DNA from: Candidatus Stackebrandtia faecavium
Lineage (GTDB): Bacteria > Actinomycetota > Actinomycetes > Mycobacteriales > Micromonosporaceae
Length of the DNA stretch: 64,000 nt
Reading direction: 5' to 3'
NCBI GenBank assembly: GCA_019112895.1
Contig: DXIM01000143.1
Span: 1 to 64,000, forward strand
Part shown: one piece after another, positions 17,180 to 27,107 of the stretch
Layout of the letters: each line of letters starts with the position of its first letter
How positions within the stretch are numbered: position 1 is the first letter of the stretch
Program-made: the position numbers and the translations under genes
The notes under the pieces: generated by a model
What the model was told of the DNA's origin: nothing
Seen by the model: the letters and a program-made list of their open reading frames with translations, nothing else
Database searches by the model: none

Positions 17180-18394
17180 TCACTCCGAGGATCCCGCACA
17201 ATGACGCACCGCCAACTCCGCAAGCAGCGCGGCACCATCAGCGAGCACCGCGTCGTCGAATGCCGAACGTGGTGAATGGTTCGACGGGGCAGCGGCAAGG
17301 TCATCACTACAAGTGGCACCCAGGAACACGAAAGCCCCCGGGACCTCATTGAGGATCCGTGAGAAATCTTCGGAACCGGTCTGCGGGTCCTTCATCTCCC
17401 TGTACCGGTCCACGCCGAACAGGTCCGCGACAGTCTCGCCCACGAACGCGGCCGCCCGGTCCTCGTTGAGCAGCGCCGGATACTCGTACTGGTATGTCAC
17501 CTCGGCCTCCAGGCTGTGGGCCCGCGCCAGGTTCTCACACAGCCGCACCGTCTCGGTGGCAAGCTGCTCGCGGACGTCCGGGTCGAATGATCGCACCGTC
17601 GCCGAGAACGTCGCCGTATCCGGGATGATGTTGCGCTGGTTTCCGGCGTGGAACTCGCCGACCGTCAGGACCACCGGGTCGAAGGTGTTGAACCTCCGAG
17701 TCACCAGGGTTTGCAAGGACGTCACCATCTCGCAGGCCACCGGGATCGGGTCCCGGGTCGCGTGTGGAGTGGAACCATGCCCGCCGGCGCCTTTGACCGT
17801 GACGAACAGACCGTCTGAAGCCGCCATCAATGGGCCCGGCCGGGACGCGAACACACCGTGCGGATAAGTCCCGGACCACACGTGCAGCCCGAACGCGGCA
17901 TCGACCGGGCGTCCCGCGGCATTCAAAACGCCTTCGGCGATCATGTGGCCGGCGCCGTCGAAGCCTTCCTCGCCGGGCTGGAACATGAACACGATGTCGC
18001 CGGCGAGCTCGGACCTATGCGCACACAACAGTCTTGCGGCACCCACAAGCCCCGCGGTGTGCAGGTCGTGGCCACATGCGTGCATGTAACCCTCATGTTC
18101 GGAGCTGAAATCGACGCCGGTCTCCTCGGTAATGGGCAGACCATCCATGTCGCCGCGCAGCAGCACAACGGGCCCCGGTTTGGCACCCCGCAACACGGCC
18201 GTCACCGAGGTCAGGTCGGTGCCGGTACTGATCTCCAGGGGAAGGCCCTCCAACGCGGAGAGGACTTCGGCCTGGGTCTTGGGCAGGTCCAGACCGATCT
18301 CGGGGATGCGATGGAGGCGCCGCCGCAACGCGACCAATTCGGGAGCGAGGGAACGGGCTTCACTGACGAGATCCATGACGTCTCCAATCATCAA
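17180..18394 (-). CDS. M20-family amidohydrolase (hippurate/N-acyl amino acid hydrolase-like)
   Basis: ALRRRLHRIPEIGLDLPKTQ, LLRGDMDGLPITEETG, HACGHDLHTA. Confidence 0.88.
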   Translation of the reverse strand: MMIGDVMDLVSEARSLAPELVALRRRLHRIPEIGLDLPKTQAEVLSALEGLPLEISTGTDLTSVTAVLRGAKPGPVVLLRGDMDGLPITEETGVDFSSEHEGYMHACGHDLHTAGLVGAARLLCAHRSELAGDIVFMFQPGEEGFDGAGHMIAEGVLNAAGRPVDAAFGLHVWSGTYPHGVFASRPGPLMAASDGLFVTVKGAGGHGSTPHATRDPIPVACEMVTSLQTLVTRRFNTFDPVVLTVGEFHAGNQRNIIPDTATFSATVRSFDPDVREQLATETVRLCENLARAHSLEAEVTYQYEYPALLNEDRAAAFVGETVADLFGVDRYREMKDPQTGSEDFSRILNEVPGAFVFLGATCSDDLAAAPSNHSPRSAFDDAVLADGAALLAELAVRHCAGSSE

Positions 18395-18441
18395 CGGTGG
18401 ATCGCAATCTACCCAACCGGGCTCGAGCTCGCCGGGCGATG

Positions 18442-19383
18442 TTATTGGCGCGCAAGGTCTGCGGCACCCACCAAGCCGGCGTTGGCGCCCATCTGCGCGG
18501 CCTTGATCTGCGCGAACTGGAGTTCTCCCCGGGCGCCCATTGCCTGGCCGTAGTGTTCACGTATCGGATCCAGCAGCAGGTCTCCGGCGTTGACCACGCC
18601 CCCGCCGATCACGATGATCTCAGGGTCGGCGACCTGAACCAGATCAATCAGCGCGCTACCTAGGTTTGTCCCGATATGCGCGAAGGCCGCCAGCGCCACC
18701 GGATCGCCGTCACGCGCAGCCTCAGTCACCATTGGACCATCGACGCCGTTCGGGTCACCGCCCGCCAACTCCAGCAGCTTGACTGCCCGCTCCTCATCGC
18801 ACGACGCTAGGCGTTTCGCCTCCCGCACCAATGCGGTGCCGCTGGCGTACTGCTCGAGGCATCCGCGTCGGCCGCAGCCGCATTCGATCCCGTCGGGCAC
18901 AACTCTCACATGACCGAATTCGGCGGCCACACCGTGTGCGCCGCGCACGAGCCGACCATCGCTGATGAGCCCGCCTCCGATGCCGGTGCCCACCGTGAAC
19001 AAGGCGGTGTTGTTCACGCCGCGCGCGGCGCCATATCGGTATTCGGCCCACATCGCCACATTCGCGTCGTTCTCCACGACAACAGGAACGTCGATATCGC
19101 GCGAGAGTCCTTCACGCAGCGGCTCATGCCGCCAGGCCAGGTTGGGTGAGAACTGCACGGTAGACCGGGTCGCGTCTATCCATCCTGCGGCGCCGATTCC
19201 CACGGCGATCACTTCGTGGGCCGCGCTCAATCTGCGAACTAGGTCGACTATCACGGTGCGGATCGCCGCAACATCCGTTGCGGGTGTGGCGATGCGGTGG
19301 GACGCCACGACTGTGCCGTCCTCCGCGACGACCCCGCCCAAGACTTTGGTGCCGCCGATGTCGATGCCGATGGCGAGGCTCAT
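18442..19383 (-). CDS. glk: ROK-family glucokinase
   Basis: AIGIDIGGTKVLGGVV, GTGIGGGLI, EFGHVRVVPDGIECGCGRRGCLEQYASG. Confidence 0.85.
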   Translation of the reverse strand: MSLAIGIDIGGTKVLGGVVAEDGTVVASHRIATPATDVAAIRTVIVDLVRRLSAAHEVIAVGIGAAGWIDATRSTVQFSPNLAWRHEPLREGLSRDIDVPVVVENDANVAMWAEYRYGAARGVNNTALFTVGTGIGGGLISDGRLVRGAHGVAAEFGHVRVVPDGIECGCGRRGCLEQYASGTALVREAKRLASCDEERAVKLLELAGGDPNGVDGPMVTEAARDGDPVALAAFAHIGTNLGSALIDLVQVADPEIIVIGGGVVNAGDLLLDPIREHYGQAMGARGELQFAQIKAAQMGANAGLVGAADLARQ

Positions 19384-19823
19384 GATGCCTCGACGCGGTG
19401 TTTGAGCTCTTTCAGGGCCGAATCCATGATCATTCGTTCGGCTTTGCGCTTGAACATGCCCAACATCGGCATGCTCAACTCCACAGCGAGCGTGTAAGTG
19501 ACGGTGCTGCTGCCATCATCGTTGTCGCTCAGCTCGTAGGAGCCGATTTGGGAACGTTGAACCGTTGAGGCTTCTTCCAGCGTCCAGTCGATTCGGGACA
19601 GATCGTCGGCGTATTCGTAGCGCAACCGGTATTTGTCTTTGAATACACTGGCGTCGATCTCGAATTCGACTAGGTGCGCGTAACCATCCTCGTACTGTTC
19701 CAGGACCGAGGTCGAGACCATGTCTTTGATCCATTCCGGGTACCGGTCGAAGTCGACGATGACGTCGACTATGCGCGAGGGAGCGGCCTGGATCGTGATC
19801 GATTGAGTTGACGAGTCCGCCAT
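19380..19823 (-). CDS. SRPBCC-family (polyketide cyclase/START-like) protein
   Basis: SITIQAAPSRIVDVIVDFDRYPEWIKDM; overlaps glk start by 4 nt; start moved to internal ATG. Confidence 0.8.
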   Translation of the reverse strand: MADSSTQSITIQAAPSRIVDVIVDFDRYPEWIKDMVSTSVLEQYEDGYAHLVEFEIDASVFKDKYRLRYEYADDLSRIDWTLEEASTVQRSQIGSYELSDNDDGSSTVTYTLAVELSMPMLGMFKRKAERMIMDSALKELKHRVEAS

Positions 19824-19833
19824 GTGCTCGACC

Positions 19834-20211
19834 TTACCGGTCTGCGCGAAGACCACACTCTTCGACATAGTCTTTGAAGGCCCACAGTTCGACCGCCATG
19901 TGTCGCCGCACGCGGCGTTCCGTCACGGCCGCACGCCATCGCGGCCAAGCCTTGGCCGCCGGGTCGACGCGGACGAATGTGTGCATAACGCAGCCGTCGG
20001 CCGCGATCGCCTCAATCCAGGCTTCGGTGCTGCCGACGGCACCGGGATCGTTGAGTCGCCAACGAATTCCTTCGACGCCACGATCCTGCTCGACCACGCA
20101 ATTCCATTGTGGCCATAGACGTTGGGGCAGTGTACACTTGACGAGACACGTCGCTATCGCCTGGGCAGGTGCATGGATGTACGTGTCGATAATGAGATCG
20201 AGTTGTGGCAC
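19834..20211 (-). CDS. Second SRPBCC-like protein
   Basis: LDLIIDTYIHAPAQAIATCLVKCTLPQRLWPQWNCVVEQDRGVEGIRWRL; tandem with preceding SRPBCC gene. Confidence 0.65.
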   Translation of the reverse strand: MPQLDLIIDTYIHAPAQAIATCLVKCTLPQRLWPQWNCVVEQDRGVEGIRWRLNDPGAVGSTEAWIEAIAADGCVMHTFVRVDPAAKAWPRWRAAVTERRVRRHMAVELWAFKDYVEECGLRADR

Positions 20212-20256
20212 GCCCGTTCTTCACCTGCTCTATGCAAGCCCACAGACTGGGCGGTA

Positions 20257-20315
20257 ACGTTTCGGTCCATTCAAGTTAATACCATGGCATTTCGGTTTAT
20301 ACGAAACCGAAACGT
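20257..20315. promoter_or_regulatory. Clustered inverted repeats upstream of acyl-CoA ligase
   Basis: ACGTTTCGGT (20257-20266) is the exact reverse complement of ACCGAAACGT (20306-20315); TTTCGGTTT-N5-AAACCGAAA at 20290-20312. Confidence 0.55.
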
Positions 20316-20322
20316 CACGTCA

Positions 20323-22125
20323 ATGGAGACTCCTGTGCGCGAATACACAGTTCCGGCGGCTGTCGAGGTTCCCGACAACCACAACACCACCACCGCCGCG
20401 TGGGAAAACGCCGATAAGTATCCCGATGCGCCCCTTTTCGCCGTGCCCGACGGCTCCGAGTGGCGCGATATTTCGACCGAGGAGTTCCGTCAGGCCGTCA
20501 TCGCAGTCGCCAAGGGCCTCGCGGTCAACGGCGTCGAACCGGGCGACCGCGTAGCGCTGATGTCTCGCACGCGCTACGAATGGACTCTCATCGACTATGC
20601 GATTTGGACCGCAGGCGCTATCACCGTGCCCGTCTACGACAGTTCCAGCCCCGAACAACTGAAATGGATCCTGTCCGACTCCGGGGCCGTCGCATGCTTC
20701 ACCGAGCTGCCCGCCCATTCCCAGACTCTCGACACGATCAAGGCGGAGCTGCCCGACCTAAAGCACGCCTGGGAGATCGAAGACGGCGCGATCGATACGC
20801 TCAACAAGGACGGCGGATCCTTCGACGGCGACATCGAGAAACTGCGGCTGTCCGCCAAGGCCGACGACCTCGCCACAATCGTTTACACCTCCGGCACGAC
20901 AGGCTCACCCAAAGGCTGCGAACTGACGCACCGCAACCTGGTCGCCGATATCGCTAACGTCCTGCCCAGCGTCAAGTCGATGTTCAACGACACGTCGACG
21001 ACGCTGATGTTCCTGCCGCTGGCCCACGTCCTGGCGCGCATCATCCAGGTCGGCTGCGTCCAGGCGCGCGTACGCGTCGGGCACATCCCCGACCACCGCG
21101 ACTTGATCGCCACCCTTCCCGGCTTCGCACCCAGCTTCTTGGTGGCGGTGCCGCGCGTGTTCGAGAAGGTCTACAACAGCGCCGAACAGAAGGCCATCGA
21201 CGGCGGCAAAGCCTCGATCTTCTACAAGGCGGCCGACACCGCCATCAAATACAGCAAGTCCCTGGACACCGGCGGCCCAAGTCTCGGGCTCAAGCTCAAA
21301 CAGAAACTGTTCAGCCTGCTCGTCTACAAGAAGCTCCACAGCGCACTCGGTGGCCGCTGTAGCGCAGCGGTCGCGGGCGGGGCGCCGCTGGGCGAACGCC
21401 TCGGGCACTTCTTCCGCGGCATCGGCATCACCGTTTACGAAGGCTACGGGCTCACCGAAACCTCCCCGGTGGTGTCGATCAACCTCGATACCGCGCTGAA
21501 GATCGGCACGGTCGGTAAACCGACCCCGGGAACGTCGATGCGTATCGCCGACAACGGTGAACTACTCATCAAGGGCCCCCAGGTTTTCCGGGGCTACTGG
21601 AACAACAAGGCCATGACCGCCGAAGCTTTTGACGAGGACGGCTGGTTCAAGACCGGAGACCTCGCCGAGATCGACAACGAAGGCTACGTGAAGATCACTG
21701 GCCGCAGTAAGGAAATAATCGTCACCGCGGCAGGCAAGAACGTCGCGCCTGCCCCGCTGGAGGACGTGGTGCGCGCACACCCGCTCGTGGGCCAGTGCTT
21801 GGTTGTCGGTGACGGGAAACCTTTCATCAGCGCCCTGATCTCGCTGGACCCCGAAAGCCTCCCGGGCTGGCTGGAACGCAACAACAAGCCCGTCGACACC
21901 AGCATCGCGGACCTTCAAAACGACGAGGACGTGCGCGCGGACATCCAAAAGGCAATCGATTCCGCCAACGATGGCGTCTCTCGTGCAGAATCGATCCGAG
22001 AGTTTCGGATCCTGCCGGCCGTTTTGAGCGAGGAGACTGGCGAGGTCACCCCGAAACAAAGCGTCAAGCGCAACGTAGCCTTGAAGAAATATTCCTCGGA
22101 GTTCGAGGCAATATATTCCCGATAA
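20323..22125 (+). CDS. Long-chain fatty acid-CoA ligase (AMP-forming)
   Basis: YTSGTTGSPKGCELTHRN, EGYGLTETSPV, WFKTGDLAEIDNEGYVKITGRSKEIIVTAAGKNVAP; METPVREY start preferred. Confidence 0.9.
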   Translation: METPVREYTVPAAVEVPDNHNTTTAAWENADKYPDAPLFAVPDGSEWRDISTEEFRQAVIAVAKGLAVNGVEPGDRVALMSRTRYEWTLIDYAIWTAGAITVPVYDSSSPEQLKWILSDSGAVACFTELPAHSQTLDTIKAELPDLKHAWEIEDGAIDTLNKDGGSFDGDIEKLRLSAKADDLATIVYTSGTTGSPKGCELTHRNLVADIANVLPSVKSMFNDTSTTLMFLPLAHVLARIIQVGCVQARVRVGHIPDHRDLIATLPGFAPSFLVAVPRVFEKVYNSAEQKAIDGGKASIFYKAADTAIKYSKSLDTGGPSLGLKLKQKLFSLLVYKKLHSALGGRCSAAVAGGAPLGERLGHFFRGIGITVYEGYGLTETSPVVSINLDTALKIGTVGKPTPGTSMRIADNGELLIKGPQVFRGYWNNKAMTAEAFDEDGWFKTGDLAEIDNEGYVKITGRSKEIIVTAAGKNVAPAPLEDVVRAHPLVGQCLVVGDGKPFISALISLDPESLPGWLERNNKPVDTSIADLQNDEDVRADIQKAIDSANDGVSRAESIREFRILPAVLSEETGEVTPKQSVKRNVALKKYSSEFEAIYSR

Positions 22126-22140
22126 AAGAAGCTGGGGGCG

Positions 22141-23838
22141 ATGAGCGAACGCAATTGGCGCTACGGGCGCTGGATGCTGCCTCCGCTTGGGCTACGGATC
22201 GCGATCTTCGTTTTCGTAGCCATTCGTGGATTGCATGCGTCGACACTCCTTGACACCGTCATTTGGTGCTCGATCCTTGCCTTGGCTTCTCTGCCGGGCA
22301 CGTTTGCGCCGGCCGAGCCCGTCTTGGGCCGTGTGGGACGCGCCACCGAGGTCCTGGTGGTACTGGCAGCAACGATCGTGACCCATTCGTCGCATTCATG
22401 GGCGCTGCCGTATCTCATGGCCCCGATGGGTGCCGCCGCGATTTTTGGTGGCCTACGCACCGAATCCGACGCCACACACAAAGGCGTGCGCCGGATACTG
22501 CGCACCTACCCGGGCCTGGTCGAGGCCGTGGCGTTGGGGCTGTTCGCGCTTGTGGGCGTAATCGCCATGGGTCTGACGATTCCGCAATTGGCCGACGCCG
22601 AGTTCGCACGCGCTGCCCTGACCGCCCTGAGCCTGGGCGCGCTGGCGGCGGCCGTCGGTCATTGGCTGCGGCAACTGCTGCATACGGAGGTCCCGTCGGG
22701 GGCTCGACCGTATGCGGAGGCTACGGCGTTGCTCACGCAGCTGCGCGTGGTCGCGCGCCGCCTGCCTGGTGGCACGCTCGACCCGGGCGGTATCGCCACG
22801 GACCTGCTGGAACGTCTCGGCCAGATTGTGCCGATGGACCGCGGCGCCGTCCTGATCGCCAGCGGCGGTAACCGTCTGGTCGTGTTGGCCCAGTCGGCGG
22901 CGGAACGCGTCGACTGGGAAACATCCTTGCCGGCGAATTCGCTGCTGGCCGACTCGTGGGCGGGACAACAGCCGCACACCGGCGCCACGACGTTGTCCCG
23001 CACCGTCACCGGAACGGTGTCGTCGCTGGTGGTGCCGCTGGTCGCTGACCGCCGCACGGTTGGTCTGGTGCTCATGGAATGCGACGGTCCGGGTAAATAC
23101 CCGCCCGAAACGGTCGACACGGTCGTGGAAGGCGTCGAGGGGGTCGCGCTGCAGCTCGAGACCGCGTTGCTGTTCGACGAAGTCCAGTCGCTCGCCACCA
23201 CGGAGGAACGGCAGCGGCTCGCGCGGGAGATCCACGACGGAATCGCCCAGGAACTGGCGATGCTCGGTTACGGAATCGACCATGCAATGGCGCAGTTGCC
23301 TGAGGAGGCCTCCGATTCGCAGGAGCAACTGACTGAACTGCGTGAAGAAGTCACGCGTTTGATCACGGAGTTGCGGTTGTCGCTTTTCGAGCTGCGTAGC
23401 GAAGTGGATCGTCACGGCGGTTTGACCACGGCCATCGCCGACTACGCGCGTACGGTCGGATCCTCTGCAGGTTTGCGTGTCCACCTTTCCCTCGATGAGG
23501 GGGGCGCACGTCTCCCCGCGTCCGTGGAGGCGGAGCTGCTGCGTATCGCTCAGGAAGCGATCACGAATGCGCGTAAACACGCCCGGGCGGAGAACCTGTG
23601 GGTGACGTGCGAGATAGATCCACCATATTCCCGTATCGAGGTCACCGACGATGGTAAAGGATTGAGCGGAGAGGGCGCTGACGGCCGATACGGATTGTCC
23701 ATTATGTCGGAAAGAGCCGAGCGTATACGCGGCTCACTGGAGATACGGCCAAGACAACCACACGGGACAACAGTCGCGGTGCTGCTGGCATCGTCCGACC
23801 GCCCGGGTACCGTAGCGTCGGAAGCTGTAAGGGAGTAA
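22141..23838 (+). CDS. Sensor histidine kinase (NarL-type; TM + GAF + HisKA_3 + HATPase_c)
   Basis: REIHDGIAQELAMLGYGIDHAM H-box, ITNARKHARAENLWV N-box, DDGKGLSGEG. Confidence 0.88.
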   Translation: MSERNWRYGRWMLPPLGLRIAIFVFVAIRGLHASTLLDTVIWCSILALASLPGTFAPAEPVLGRVGRATEVLVVLAATIVTHSSHSWALPYLMAPMGAAAIFGGLRTESDATHKGVRRILRTYPGLVEAVALGLFALVGVIAMGLTIPQLADAEFARAALTALSLGALAAAVGHWLRQLLHTEVPSGARPYAEATALLTQLRVVARRLPGGTLDPGGIATDLLERLGQIVPMDRGAVLIASGGNRLVVLAQSAAERVDWETSLPANSLLADSWAGQQPHTGATTLSRTVTGTVSSLVVPLVADRRTVGLVLMECDGPGKYPPETVDTVVEGVEGVALQLETALLFDEVQSLATTEERQRLAREIHDGIAQELAMLGYGIDHAMAQLPEEASDSQEQLTELREEVTRLITELRLSLFELRSEVDRHGGLTTAIADYARTVGSSAGLRVHLSLDEGGARLPASVEAELLRIAQEAITNARKHARAENLWVTCEIDPPYSRIEVTDDGKGLSGEGADGRYGLSIMSERAERIRGSLEIRPRQPHGTTVAVLLASSDRPGTVASEAVRE

Positions 23839-23844
23839 CAAATT

Positions 23845-24510
23845 ATGACCAGCCCCACCAACGAGTCACCGACCACCGTGCTCATCGTCGATGACCACGA
23901 CCTCATTCGCAAAGGTCTGCGTCACGCCTTCACGCGGGACCCGCAGTTCGAGGTCGTCGCCGAAGCCGGTTCAGCGGGAGACGGTCTCCGCAAGGCCGCG
24001 GCCCTACAGCCGAACGTCGTGATCATGGACCTGAGACTCCCGGACGGTTCCGGGCTCGAAGCGACCCGCAAACTGCGCAAAGCACACCCGACAATGGGCA
24101 TCGTCGTGTTGACCATGTACGCCGGTGACGACCAACTGTTTGGTGCATTGGAGGCCGGGGCGAGCGCGTTCGTCCCCAAGAGCGCCCCTTCCGACGACGT
24201 CGTTTCGGCCGCACGTCACGCCGCGACCACGCCGAACGCGTTCACGGCCGCAGACTTGGCCGAAGCGATGAAGCGGCGCCTCACACCGTCCGGCCCTCAG
24301 CTGTCGCCTCGCGAAGCGCAGGTGCTCAAGCTCCTCGCGGACGGCATGAGCGTCGCCGGAATCGCGAAACAGCTGTATGTTTCCGAGTCCACCGCCAAGA
24401 CTCACATTTCGAAACTTTACGAAAAACTGGGTGCCGGCAACCGGGCGCAGGCTTTGATGACCGCGTTGAAGCTCGGCCTGCTCGAGGCGCCCGACTCGCC
24501 CAAGTTCTAG
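23845..24510 (+). CDS. NarL/FixJ-family response regulator
   Basis: VLIVDDHDLIRKGL receiver; LSPREAQVLKLLADGMSVAGIAKQLYVSESTAKTHISKLYEKLGAGNRAQA. Confidence 0.92.
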   Translation: MTSPTNESPTTVLIVDDHDLIRKGLRHAFTRDPQFEVVAEAGSAGDGLRKAAALQPNVVIMDLRLPDGSGLEATRKLRKAHPTMGIVVLTMYAGDDQLFGALEAGASAFVPKSAPSDDVVSAARHAATTPNAFTAADLAEAMKRRLTPSGPQLSPREAQVLKLLADGMSVAGIAKQLYVSESTAKTHISKLYEKLGAGNRAQALMTALKLGLLEAPDSPKF

Positions 24511-24517
24511 TCGCTCG

Positions 24518-24547
24518 GGTGTGCGTCGGCGGTCGCCGACGCACACC
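24518..24547. terminator. Bidirectional terminator between convergent genes
   Basis: GGTGTGCGTCGGCG-GT-CGCCGACGCACACC, perfect 14-bp arms, between response regulator (+) and GT4 (-). Confidence 0.7.
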
Positions 24548-24554
24548 TGCCGAT

Positions 24555-25694
24555 TTATCGTGCCGTAGCGTCGAAGCCCCACAGACGTTCCAATTGCGCT
24601 GCTTTAATCGGCCACGACCATTCGGTTTTCATCCAACTCCGACCTGCGGCGCCCATTTCCCGGGCCAGTTCGGGGTCAGCCAAAAGCCGCGTCAAAGCAT
24701 GCGCGAGCGCGCTTCGGTCGCGGCCCCCGACGACGTGACCGGTGCGGCCGTCGATCACACCATCCGGCGCTCCGCCCGAGTCCCCCGCTATCACGGGTAG
24801 GCCCGTGGCTGCCGCCTCCAAAAAGACCACGCCCAGGCCCTCGACATCCAGTCCGAAGCGGCGGGTCCGGCACGGCATCGCGAAGACGTCGCCGGCCGCG
24901 TAGTGCGCTGGAAGCTCAGCGAGGTCGACGGCACCGGTAATGATCACATTGTCCTGTTGCCCGCGGGCGTCCGCCCTTTGGCGCAACGCGCGGCGATAAG
25001 GGCCGTCTCCCACCAGAAGCAACGCCGTGTCCGGCACCTTTCTACGGACTTCGGCCAAGACGTCGATGAGCAGGTCCTGCCCTTTGCGGGGCACGAGCCT
25101 GGACACACACACGACTGTCGGGCGTTGGCCTAGACCGTACCGGCGTCGTACGGCGCTACCGTCGGCGGCGGGCACGAACATGTCGGTGTCGATACCGAAC
25201 GTCAACTTGTCCAGCCTGGTCACATCCCCCACGACCGGGGCAAGCCGGTCATGAAAGTAATCCGCCAGGTACGTCATGGCGTCGACGTGGCGGCCGATCC
25301 GACGAAAGAGCCCACGGGCACCGGGGATCGCACACCACCCGGCTTCGTGGCCGTGCGTCAACGCGACGGCCGTTTCGATTCCGGAGTGTTTTTTGAGACT
25401 TCCGGCCATGAGGCCAAGCGGCGCGGCCGACCCGAACCAGACGGTGTCGCAGTCGTAGCGCCGGGCTATGTCGATCGCGCGCGACGTGGCGTGTCTCGTG
25501 GGAAGCAACATCGACGTCCGCTCGCGTATTACCGGGAACGGCTGGGCAGCGTCGAATTCGTCCGCGCCGGGAGAAGTGGAGGCGTACACGACGAGTTGTG
25601 TGGCGTTCAGATGTCGCGCCATCCCGTGCACGAAGGACTGGATTCCCCCTTGCCTCGGCGGGAAATCATTCGTCACCAGCAATACTTTTCTCAT
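24555..25694 (-). CDS. pimB: GT4 glycosyltransferase, PimB'-like (GDP-mannose-dependent PI-monomannoside mannosyltransferase)
   Basis: MRKVLLVTNDFPPRQGGIQSFVHG, VCVSRLVPRKGQDLL, VFAMPCRTRRFGLDVEGLGVVFLEAAATGLPVIAGDSGGAPD; matches remembered features of mycobacterial PimB'. Confidence 0.8.
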   Translation of the reverse strand: MRKVLLVTNDFPPRQGGIQSFVHGMARHLNATQLVVYASTSPGADEFDAAQPFPVIRERTSMLLPTRHATSRAIDIARRYDCDTVWFGSAAPLGLMAGSLKKHSGIETAVALTHGHEAGWCAIPGARGLFRRIGRHVDAMTYLADYFHDRLAPVVGDVTRLDKLTFGIDTDMFVPAADGSAVRRRYGLGQRPTVVCVSRLVPRKGQDLLIDVLAEVRRKVPDTALLLVGDGPYRRALRQRADARGQQDNVIITGAVDLAELPAHYAAGDVFAMPCRTRRFGLDVEGLGVVFLEAAATGLPVIAGDSGGAPDGVIDGRTGHVVGGRDRSALAHALTRLLADPELAREMGAAGRSWMKTEWSWPIKAAQLERLWGFDATAR

Positions 25695-26941
25695 TCGCCG
25701 TAGCTTTTCGCCATGGCGATGCGCTGCGCCGTCGTGGGGTGCGATCCGAAGAACCAATGCACGAACCCGGGTGGATCCACATCGGATATGTTGGTGCGCG
25801 CCAGCGATGTCTGCATCTCCACGAAGGTATCCGGATCACCGGTCAACTCGAGCGCGTGCGAATCGGCACGCATCTCAATCTTTCTCGACACCGCGTTCTG
25901 CAGCGGCGTCACCACAATGCTCACTAGCGCCACCACCGCCAACAACAACGCGATGCCTCGCGGTGCCGTGATCTCATCGACCCCGGCCCGGTGCAGTAGC
26001 CCCTGCCAGCGCCCCAGCAGCGGTATTGCGCACACCGCCGCGGCCACGCCCAAGGCTCCCAGTCCCGTGCCGATCCATACGTCGCCGCGCTTTGCATGCC
26101 CCAACTCGTGCGCCACCACCGATGTGACCTGTGAGTCCGGGTACTGCAACAGGTTGTCGTACACGACGATGCGCCGTGTCGGCCCCAGACCGGAAACGTA
26201 CGCGTTGGCGCTGGTGGTGCGGCGAGAGGCGTCCGAGACCAGCACCTCTTTGACCGGCACGTTGTCTTTGCGCGCCATGTCTTTCAGTTCTGTCGACAGC
26301 TGTTCGTTCTTCATCGGATGGAACTGGTTGAAGATCGGTTCCACGATCACCGGATAGACCGCCGACATGAGGACCACGAGGCACCCCGCGGCGGCTGCCG
26401 CCCATGCCCACCACCAGCGCGGAACATAGTGGGCCAGCGCATAGAACGCCGCGAGCCCCACCGCTGCAACCACAATGGTTACTGCGTACGACTTGGCGAG
26501 GTCCCACGCCCAGGGCCCCCAGCTTTGCGTCGATATTCCGTAACGGACCAGCACGCTGTGCCGCCACATCGAGATCGGCAGCGTCACTACCTGAGCGATC
26601 AGGACAATCACGAGACCGCCCAGCACGGCTTCGGCCAGCCAATGGCCACCCACCAGTCTGCCGACGGCACCGACGATCCGGGAGCCCAACGGAGTGAACC
26701 CCAAGACGGCGGCCACGACGAGTCCGATCACGATGCTTAGGTAACTCGACGGACGCAAGACCCCAGCCAGCTCTTTGCCCTTATCGACAACGCCGCTGGG
26801 CAGATTGGCGACCGCATCGAGTTGCGCGGCACGTGACGGAGGCTGCGCCGTCCACGGGACGAAGATCGCCCCCACGACGAGGAGAGCGCCGAGCAAAATG
26901 AGTAGGGCAACCGCCGCGGGATGCCGAATAATGGACGTCAT
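25691..26941 (-). CDS. M48-family (Ste24/CAAX-type) membrane metallopeptidase
   Basis: VVAHELGHAKRGD (HExxH), multiple TM helices. Confidence 0.88.
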   Translation of the reverse strand: MTSIIRHPAAVALLILLGALLVVGAIFVPWTAQPPSRAAQLDAVANLPSGVVDKGKELAGVLRPSSYLSIVIGLVVAAVLGFTPLGSRIVGAVGRLVGGHWLAEAVLGGLVIVLIAQVVTLPISMWRHSVLVRYGISTQSWGPWAWDLAKSYAVTIVVAAVGLAAFYALAHYVPRWWWAWAAAAAGCLVVLMSAVYPVIVEPIFNQFHPMKNEQLSTELKDMARKDNVPVKEVLVSDASRRTTSANAYVSGLGPTRRIVVYDNLLQYPDSQVTSVVAHELGHAKRGDVWIGTGLGALGVAAAVCAIPLLGRWQGLLHRAGVDEITAPRGIALLLAVVALVSIVVTPLQNAVSRKIEMRADSHALELTGDPDTFVEMQTSLARTNISDVDPPGFVHWFFGSHPTTAQRIAMAKSYGE

Positions 26942-27107
26942 TCCACCATTTTCCGACGTCACGTTACGGAAGGGGCGGGTGGGGCACGCCCGCATTCGTT
27001 CGGTGGCAGACTTGATTCATGCCGGAATGGGGTAACAGTCACATGCTTAGCCGCTGCGTACACGTCGCGTCGCAGGGGCCGCTCACCGTGGCTGCCCCGG
27101 CATCGTC

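Noticed and set aside
20122-20322. 67-residue N-terminal extension of the acyl-CoA ligase
   Set aside because: Overlaps the divergent SRPBCC gene and the operator-like repeats; family N-terminus begins at METPVREY.
22453-23580. 375-aa - strand ORF
   Set aside because: Antisense to the histidine kinase gene.
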